A stretch of DNA of 64,000 bases from Gaiellasilicea sp963749515 (lineage in GTDB: Bacteria > Actinomycetota > Thermoleophilia > Gaiellales > Gaiellaceae): NCBI GenBank assembly GCA_963749515.1, contig CAVVMR010000001.1, forward strand, positions 186,001 to 250,000, given 5' to 3'. Below, piece by piece: positions 57,470 to 64,000 of the stretch. Position 1 is the first letter of the stretch, and every line of letters starts with the position of its first letter. Made by a program: the position numbers and the translations under genes. Under the pieces are notes generated by a model. It was not told the DNA's origin, did no database searches, and was given only the letters and a program-made list of their open reading frames with translations.

Positions 57470-58261
57470 ATGGAGGCGCCGGCGCACAGGATGCCCCCGA
57501 ACAGCATCTCGCGCGTGCGCGTGACGCGTGTGCCGGGCGGGGAGGACGGCGACGTCGTCGCCGTCGAGGAGCCGCTCGAGCTCAGGATCGGCGGCCTGCC
57601 GGTCGCGGTGACGATGCGGACGCCCGGGCACGACGAGGAGCTCGCGCTCGGGTTCTGCCTCTCGGAAGGCCTGTCGCCGATCGGCGCCCGCGTTCCGGAC
57701 GATCTCGCCGCCAACACGATCGAGGTCGATGCGCCCGGCGCAGATGTCGGCGGGCTGCAGCGGAGCTTCTACACCTCCTCGTCGTGCGGGGTCTGCGGCA
57801 AGGGAGCACTCGAAGCGGTGGCCGTAGAGGCGCCCCGGGTCGAGAGCGCGCTCACGGTCCCGGCGTCCCTCGTGTCGTCGCTCCCGGAGCTGCTGCGCAC
57901 CGGGCAGGCGGCATTCGAGGCGACGGGCGGGCTGCACGCAACCGGGCTCTTCTCGGCCGGGGGCGAGCTGCTGTGCCTTCGCGAGGACGTCGGCCGGCAC
58001 AACGCGCTCGACAAGGTGATCGGTCGCGCCTTCCTCGACGGCCGGCTTCCGTTGTCGAACGCCATCCTTTGCGTCAGCGGCCGGCTCTCGTTCGAGCTCG
58101 TCCAGAAGGCGGCGGTTGCAGGCTGCCCGTTGCTGGTCGCAGTCGGCGCCCCGTCCTCGCTCGCGATCGAGCTCGCCACCGACCGCGGGATCACGCTCTG
58201 CGGCTTCGTCCGCGGCGGCTCGCTGAACGTGTACACGGAGCCGTGGCGAGTGACGGCCTGA
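57470..58261 (+). CDS. fdhD: formate dehydrogenase accessory sulfurtransferase
   Basis: The 263-residue protein delivers sulphur from IscS to the molybdenum cofactor of formate dehydrogenase. It shows EEPLELRIGGLPVAVTMRTPGHDEELALGFCLSEGL, the cysteine loop SSSCGVCGKG (Cys106, Cys109) and LREDVGRHNALDKVIGRAFL with FVRGGSLNVYTEPWR at the end. The catalytic subunit that needs it lies at 59602-62292 on the other strand. Its stop codon lies at the edge of an inverted repeat. Confidence 0.94.
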   Translation: MEAPAHRMPPNSISRVRVTRVPGGEDGDVVAVEEPLELRIGGLPVAVTMRTPGHDEELALGFCLSEGLSPIGARVPDDLAANTIEVDAPGADVGGLQRSFYTSSSCGVCGKGALEAVAVEAPRVESALTVPASLVSSLPELLRTGQAAFEATGGLHATGLFSAGGELLCLREDVGRHNALDKVIGRAFLDGRLPLSNAILCVSGRLSFELVQKAAVAGCPLLVAVGAPSSLAIELATDRGITLCGFVRGGSLNVYTEPWRVTA

Positions 58262-58367
58262 CTTTGTGTTTCAGAAACACAAGGGCTGTTTCGGACGAGC
58301 GGGAACCGCATGGTTGAGCCAGATCGCAGCCCGGGACGAGAGGCTTGTGTTTCAGAAACACAAAGTC
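58260..58367. repeat. 108-bp element with paired palindromic ends
   Basis: Two 24-base ends (58260-58283 and 58344-58367) are inverted copies differing only at the central base. Each contains the perfect palindrome TTGTGTTTCAGAAACACAA (58264-58282, 58345-58363). Inside, GGGCTG (58283-58288) can pair with CAGCCC (58327-58332). The element overlaps the last two bases of fdhD and covers the mobA start. It could be a small non-autonomous mobile element or a pair of operators. Confidence 0.7.
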
Positions 58368-58909
58368 CTCCGCGCCGCCGCCTGACCGGCGTCCTGCTCG
58401 TCGGCGGAGCCTCGTCGCGGTTCGGGTCGCCGAAGGCGCTCGCCCGCCTGCGCGGCGAGACGCTGGCGGAGCGGGCGTGGCGGACACTCGGCGAGGCGTG
58501 CGACGAGCGGATCGCGGTCGGCAAGGGCGACCTCGTACTTCCCTTCGAGGTTCTCGTCGAGCCGGCCGAGCCGCAGGCGCCGATCGCAGGCGTGGTGGCG
58601 GGCCTGCGCGCGGCGGCGCACGAGACCGCCGTCTTCCTTCCGGTCGACTGCCCGCTCGTGACGCCGCAGCTTCTGCGCGAGCTCGGCGAGCACGCAGCCG
58701 TGCCGCAGACAGGTCCATTGCCGGGCGCGTACACGAGGGACGACCTGCCGGAGCTCGAGCGGCGGCTCGCGGGCGGTGACTACACGCTGCGCGGTGTCAA
58801 CGCGCGCGTCCGTGAGGTGGACGTACGGCTGCTTGCGGACGTTGACTCGCCGGACGTGCTCTCAGCGCTCGAAGAGCACCTCGCCGCTCTCGACGACCAC
58901 GGGCCCTGA
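58310..58909 (+). CDS. mobA: molybdenum cofactor guanylyltransferase
   Basis: The product has 199 residues from ATG 58310. The family core starts only at residue 26 (LTGVLLVGGASSRFGSPKALARLRGETLAERAWRTL), and residues 1-25 are encoded by the inverted-repeat element, so the true start could be later. EPAEPQAPIAGVVAGL and FLPVDCPLVTPQLL are the expected GTP/metal motifs. It attaches GMP to molybdopterin, as bis-MGD formate dehydrogenases require. The last 48 bases overlap the convergent birA gene. Confidence 0.87.
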   Translation: MVEPDRSPGREACVSETQSPPRRRLTGVLLVGGASSRFGSPKALARLRGETLAERAWRTLGEACDERIAVGKGDLVLPFEVLVEPAEPQAPIAGVVAGLRAAAHETAVFLPVDCPLVTPQLLRELGEHAAVPQTGPLPGAYTRDDLPELERRLAGGDYTLRGVNARVREVDVRLLADVDSPDVLSALEEHLAALDDHGP

Positions 58910-59605
58910 CTCCGTCTCGACTGCGAGCCGACCGTCCCGCGTGATCATCTGTGCCGTCCCGGAGGCGCCGTCGACCGTGACGCGGCGGCCGCGGAGGAAG
59001 TCGCGCGCACCGAGGTCGTCGTAGAGCGCGTCGATGCCGCCGTCCCGCCACGCGTCGTAGCGGAGCTCGAGCTCGAGGAGCAGGTCGGCGAGGATCGCGG
59101 CCCGCTCGTACTCTCGGCCGGTCACGGACCGGAGCGACCCAGCCGTCAGCTTGGTCTCGGTCGGCAGCTCTCCAGGCACTTGATTCACGTTCAGCCCGAT
59201 TCCGAGCACGACCGCGCCGTCCTTCAGCTCGGCCAGCCCACCGGCGACCTTGCGCCGGTCGAGCATGACGTCGTTCGGCCACTTGATCTGTGCGGCGAGT
59301 CCCGTCGCGCGTTCGACGACGACCGCCGTGGCGACGCCCGCGACGAGTGTCAGCTCCGCCGCACGACGCTCCGGCGGCGGGCGGAGCAGCACCGAGACCA
59401 GGATCGCGCTGCCCGCAGGCGCCTCCCAGCGACGTCCCATGCGGCCGCGTCCGGCCGTCTGCTCGTCGGCGACCGCAACGGCGCCCTCGGGCTGGGACGA
59501 GTCGAGCATGCGCTGCGTCGTCTCGCACGAGACCAGGTAGAGGTACGGCCGGCCGAAGCGACCGCGAAGGAGAGGCTCGAAGAACGCCGCCTCCAGCGGT
59601 CTCAG
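58862..59605 (-). CDS. birA: biotin-[acetyl-CoA-carboxylase] ligase
   Basis: The 247-residue enzyme biotinylates carboxyl carriers. It shows YLYLVSCETTQRML, GAVAVADEQTAGRGRMGRRWEAPAGSAILVSVLLRP (biotinyl-AMP loop) and AAQIKWPNDVMLDRRKVAGGLAE, then VVLGIGLNVNQVP. The N-terminal DNA-binding domain of E. coli BirA is absent. No ATG, GTG or TTG lies in frame before the core. CTG 59605 overlaps the formate dehydrogenase stop as CTGA and is the likely start. Its place in the formate dehydrogenase operon looks incidental. Confidence 0.9.
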   Translation of the reverse strand: MRPLEAAFFEPLLRGRFGRPYLYLVSCETTQRMLDSSQPEGAVAVADEQTAGRGRMGRRWEAPAGSAILVSVLLRPPPERRAAELTLVAGVATAVVVERATGLAAQIKWPNDVMLDRRKVAGGLAELKDGAVVLGIGLNVNQVPGELPTETKLTAGSLRSVTGREYERAAILADLLLELELRYDAWRDGGIDALYDDLGARDFLRGRRVTVDGASGTAQMITRDGRLAVETESGPVVVESGEVLFER

Positions 59606-62288
59606 ACGCGCTCCAGCCGGACGGCGGACACCTTGTACTCCGGCGTTCCGATCAGCGGGTCGCCGACGTCGTGCGTGAGCAGGTTCACCTTCGCCTCGGA
59701 AAAGTGAAGCGCCATCCAGACGAGGCCGGGATAGACACGGTCGGAGAGCTGCGCGCGAGCCTGAAGATCGCCGCGGCGGGACACGAGGCGCACCCACTCG
59801 CCGTCGGCCACGCCGAGCGCCGACGCATCCTCCGGCGCGATCTCGAAGAACGGGTCCACCTGCTTGTCCTTGATGCCGCTTTCACGCATGGTCATCGTCC
59901 CCGAGTTGTAGTGGTACAGCGTTCTCCCGGTTGACAACACGAAAGGATAGTCCGAATCGGGTTCCTCGATCGGCGGCTGGTACTCGACGGGATGGAACTT
60001 CCCCTTCCCGGACGGAAGCGAGGGGTGGCCCTCGTGCAGGAACTTCGTTCCAGGATGGTCGCGCGTGGGGCACGGCCACTGCATGCCGTCCTGCTCGATC
60101 CGGTCGTAGCGGATCCCGAACCAGTTCGGCGAGAGGTCGGCGAGCTCGTTCCAGACGGACTCCGCGTCCGGATACTCCGGCCAGTCGCAGCCGAGGGCGT
60201 GTGCCAGTGAGATCACGATCTCACGATCCCCGCGCGCGTTGCCCGGGTACGGGACTGCCGCGCGCACGCGGTTGATCCGCCGCTCGGTGTTCGTGAACGT
60301 GCCGTCCTTCTCCGCGAAGCTCGAGGCCGGGAAGACGACGTTCGCATGCTTGGCCGAGGTGTCGTTCAGGAAGAGATCCTGAGCGACGACGAACTCGAGC
60401 TTGGCGAGCCCTTCCTCCACGTGCGCCGCGTTCGGCTCGGTCTGCGCCGGGTTCTCGCCGATCAGGTAGAGCGCCTTGATCCGCCCGTCGTGGAGGCCGG
60501 ACATCATCTGGTCGAGGCGGTAGCCGGCGCGCTCGGGCAGGTCGGTACCCCAGGCCTGGGCGAACTTCTCGCGCACGTCCGGGTCGTCCCAGGGCTGGTA
60601 CCCCGGAAGGTAGTGCGGGTTCGCGCCGGAGTCGTTCAGGCCCTGCACGTTGTTCTGCCCGCGCAGCGCGTTCAGCCCGGTCGACTCGTAGCCGAGGTGG
60701 CCGGTCATCAGCACGAGGTTCGCGAGCGACCAGATGTTGTCCACGCCGCACGCGTGCTCGGTGATCCCGAGCGTGTAGAAGATCGCCGCGTGCCGCTCGG
60801 TCGCGTACTCGCGCGCGGTGGCGCGGATCGCGTCAGCGGGGACGCCGGTGACCCGCTCGGCGTCCTCGGGCGTGTAGCGGGAGACGACCTCGCGCACCGA
60901 CTCGAAGTCCTCGCAGTGCGCCGCGATGTACGCGTCGTCCTGGAGCCCCTCCTCGAGGATCACGTGCATGATCGCGTTCAGCAGCCAGACGTCCGACCCC
61001 GGACGGAGCTGCAGGTGGCGCTTCGCGAGCTTCGTCAGCCAGATCGCACGCGGGTCGGCGACCACGAGCGTCGCCCCGTTCCGCACCGCCTTCTTGATGC
61101 GAAGCGCCAGGACGGGATGCGCCTCGGTCGTGTTCGAGCCGATCACGAGCAGGAAGCGGCAGTTCTCGATCTCCGGGATCGAGTTGGTGGTTGCGCCTCT
61201 GCCGAGCGACCTGACCAGGCCGTAAAGGGTGGGAGCGTGTCAGGTGGCCTCGCACGAGTGGACGGAGTGGGTCTTGAGGCCCGTCCGGGCGAGCTTCTGG
61301 ATCAGGTAGTTCTCCTCGTTCGTCAGCCGCGCGGAGGCGAGCACGCCGACCGACTGGGGCGAATGGCGTTCCATCACCCCCTTCAGGCCCTCGGCGGCGA
61401 CCTGGAGCGCGTGCTCCCAGGTCGTCGGGTGCAGCTCCCCGTCCTCGCCGCGGACGAGCGGCTCGGTCAGCCGGTCCGGGTGATGGACGAAGTTGAAGGC
61501 GAAGCGGCCCTTCACACAGAGGTTGCCGTCGTTCGAGACGTACTCGGGCTTCGAGGTCACCTTCACGATCCGCTTCGTCTCGGGGTCGACGTTCAGATCG
61601 ACCTGGCAGCCGACGCCGCAGAACGTGCAGGTCGTCTTCACCTGCTCGAGCGCACGCTCCTGGACGCCGGCGCCCTCGAGGAACTTCTCGTAGATCGCGC
61701 CGGTCGGGCAGGTCGAGAGGCAGCCGCCGCACAGCTCGCACTCCGTGTCGAGCCAGGACTTCCCCCAGGTCGGGACGATGCGCGCCTCCGGCCCCCGCCC
61801 CTCGAGTGAGAGCGCCGAGCACTGCATCACCTCCTGCGTGTAGCGGACGCAGCGGTTGCAGAGGATGCAGGTGTCCGGCTCGTAGCCCATCAGCCGGTTG
61901 CGGTCGGCGTACGGCTCGCGCTTCGCGTCGGGGAGGATCAGCGGCGCCTCCGCGCCCATCTCCTCGGCGAGGTCGATCAGCTCGTTCGGGCGCCCGCCCG
62001 GGTCCTCGTTCAGGTGCTCGGAGAGGAGCATCTCGGTCAGCGTCTTCCGGAGCTGCGGCACGTTCGAATTCGTTGAGACGACCATCCCTGCGGTGACGGG
62101 AGTCGCGCATGCTGGCATCGGACGCGGCGCCCCCTCGACGCCGACGACGCACATCCGGCAGCCGCCGTACGGCTCGAGCTTGTCGTCGTGGCAGAGCGTC
62201 GGGATGAAGACGCCGTTCCGCGCTGCGGCGTGCACGAGCAGCTCGCCCTCGCCGGCGGTGGCGCGCTTCCCGTCGAGCGTGAACTCGA

Positions 62289-62292
<4 letters not shown>
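59602..62292 (-). CDS. fdhA: selenocysteine-containing formate dehydrogenase catalytic subunit
   Basis: The product has 896 residues with Sec351 encoded by TGA 61242-61240. An N-terminal 2Fe-2S ferredoxin domain (Cys34, 45, 48, 62) precedes 4Fe-4S sites (Cys142, 145, 148, 158; 185, 188, 191, 195) and the molybdopterin domain with Cys222/225/229/259. The frame runs HSCEAT-Sec-HAPTLYGLVRSLGRGATTNSIPEIE-N, just as in selenium-type formate dehydrogenases (Sec then His), and continues VIGSNTTEAHPVLALRIKK. It oxidises formate (or reduces CO2) with the NuoEF-like partner, coupled to NAD(P). ATG 62292 overlaps the partner's stop (ATGA). Confidence 0.92.
61201..61242 (-). promoter_or_regulatory. Sec codon with SECIS-like hairpin
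   Basis: Twenty-two nucleotides after the TGA (61242-61240), CGGCC-TGGTCA-GGTCG can form a 5-bp stem (one G-U pair) with a six-base loop whose core GGUC equals that of the E. coli fdhF SECIS loop (AGGUCU). The hairpin lies inside the coding sequence, as bacterial SECIS elements do. Confidence 0.65.
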
Positions 62293-63740
<1,448 letters not shown>

Positions 63741-63746
63741 GTTTCG

Positions 63747-63752
63747 AGTCTA
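63747..63752 (-). promoter_or_regulatory. -10 box of the formate dehydrogenase operon
   Basis: TAGACT on the minus strand contains the stop codon of the arfB-like gene and lies 6 nt before GTG 63740, so the operon message should be leaderless. No convincing -35 precedes it. Confidence 0.55.
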
Positions 63753-64000
63753 GTCCGGTGGGCGCCGCAGCTTCTTCGTCTGCGAACGCCGTTTCTTCGT
63801 CTCGAGCCGCCGTTCCCGTGCGGCTTTGGTCGGCTTCGTGGCGACGCGGCGCCGCTCGACCTTCAGCGCCTGCTGCAGCTGCTCGACGAGCCGCGCGATC
63901 GCCAGTTCGCGGTTTCGCAACTGGCTGCGCTCGTCCTGGGCGACCGTGCGCAGCGTCGGTCCGGCCTTCGCGAGCACGCGTCGCTTCTGAGCAGCCGTGA
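63750..64000 (-). CDS. arfB: alternative ribosome-rescue factor ArfB-like, partial
   Basis: Only the C-terminal ~83 residues lie in the window; the frame stays open through the right edge (TAAQKRR upstream of an internal GTG at 63977), so the gene continues outside. VAQDERSQLRNRELAIARLVEQLQQAL is the conserved end of the class-I release-factor-like domain. The basic tail (PTKAARERRLETKKRRSQTKKLRRPP) is the part that enters the mRNA channel of stalled ribosomes in ArfB. The GGQ catalytic loop would lie beyond the edge. Confidence 0.85.
   Translation of the reverse strand, partial: TAAQKRRVLAKAGPTLRTVAQDERSQLRNRELAIARLVEQLQQALKVERRRVATKPTKAARERRLETKKRRSQTKKLRRPPD

Noticed and set aside
61240..61242. 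TGA splitting formate dehydrogenase taken as a nonsense mutation (pseudogene)
   Set aside because: It falls exactly at the known Sec position, both sides are fully conserved, a hairpin follows, and the cofactor genes are adjacent.
63750..63977. Complete small basic protein starting at GTG 63977
   Set aside because: The frame remains open to the window edge and the residues match only the C-terminal part of ArfB, so the gene is cut by the edge.

Overview
The window is one continuous stretch of high-GC bacterial chromosome, almost wholly coding, with many GTG starts and strong G/C preference at third codon positions. Small families usually seen in Actinobacteria (DUF6458-like and DUF6131-like membrane proteins), actinobacterial-type -10 boxes (TANNNT), a CGAAC-N4-GTTCG SOS box and the gene mix suggest a deep-branching actinobacterium, possibly Thermoleophilia (Gaiella-like). 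The lineage is inference. I see no rRNA, tRNA, CRISPR array, prophage or recognisable insertion sequence.

Layout. 0.1-5.4 kb: a DUF1508-like protein, a glyoxalase-fold protein, CtaG, and the purine run purM-purN-purH. 5.5-11.7 kb: an AhpD-like protein, cystathionine beta-synthase, a GST, an EamA transporter, an adenosine-deaminase-family enzyme and an mhqD/mhqO-like hydrolase-dioxygenase pair. 11.7-17.9 kb: GT4 glycosyltransferase, UPF0104 membrane protein, glycerate kinase, cNMP-binding protein, xseA/xseB and an MFS permease. 17.9-24.2 kb: hypothetical genes, a membrane-anchored coiled-coil protein, proline dehydrogenase, a FabL-like reductase operon and an EamA transporter. Three copies of an unusual double-hairpin repeat lie in this stretch. 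24.2-29.4 kb: tyrosine catabolism (hpd, a short FAH-like protein, hmgA) around a CDF metal exporter, then a HAD phosphatase. 29.6-35.8 kb: secreted proteins, an NlpC/P60 peptidase, and an alkA-GNAT-GST-rhodanese operon. 35.9-40.6 kb: murI, a frameshifted rph, mgtC-like, rdgB, a YihY-like protein and pyrE. 40.7-53 kb: HU, an SOS-controlled exonuclease/GIY-YIG nuclease, pyrF, LysM and D,D-carboxypeptidase genes, a PfkB kinase, guaB-guaA, acyP, a UDG-like protein, an MFS permease and rplM-rpsI. 53-57.4 kb: glmM-glmS and small hypotheticals. 57.4-63.7 kb: a formate dehydrogenase module (fdhD, mobA and, on the other strand, a NuoEF-like subunit, catalytic subunit and birA). The right edge cuts an arfB-like gene.

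The most notable observations are these. The formate dehydrogenase catalytic subunit is read through an in-frame TGA at 61240-61242, the expected selenocysteine position. At least 27 genes carry a TANNNT box only 6-10 nt before the start codon, which implies widespread leaderless transcription and settles many start choices. A perfect 18-bp SOS-type palindrome (41051-41068) covers the whole spacer between the -35 and -10 boxes of a repair-nuclease gene. A clustered repeat family pairs a constant box with hairpins of different sequence. A near-perfect inverted pair of palindromes sits between fdhD and mobA. rph carries a one-base frameshift, and CTG appears to serve as start codon at two CTGA stop/start overlaps.

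Genes with Shine-Dalgarno leaders (HU, glmS, the 5413 and 6040 minus-strand genes, the 29667 secreted protein) contrast with the leaderless majority. Operons are tight, with many ATGA/GTGA overlaps.
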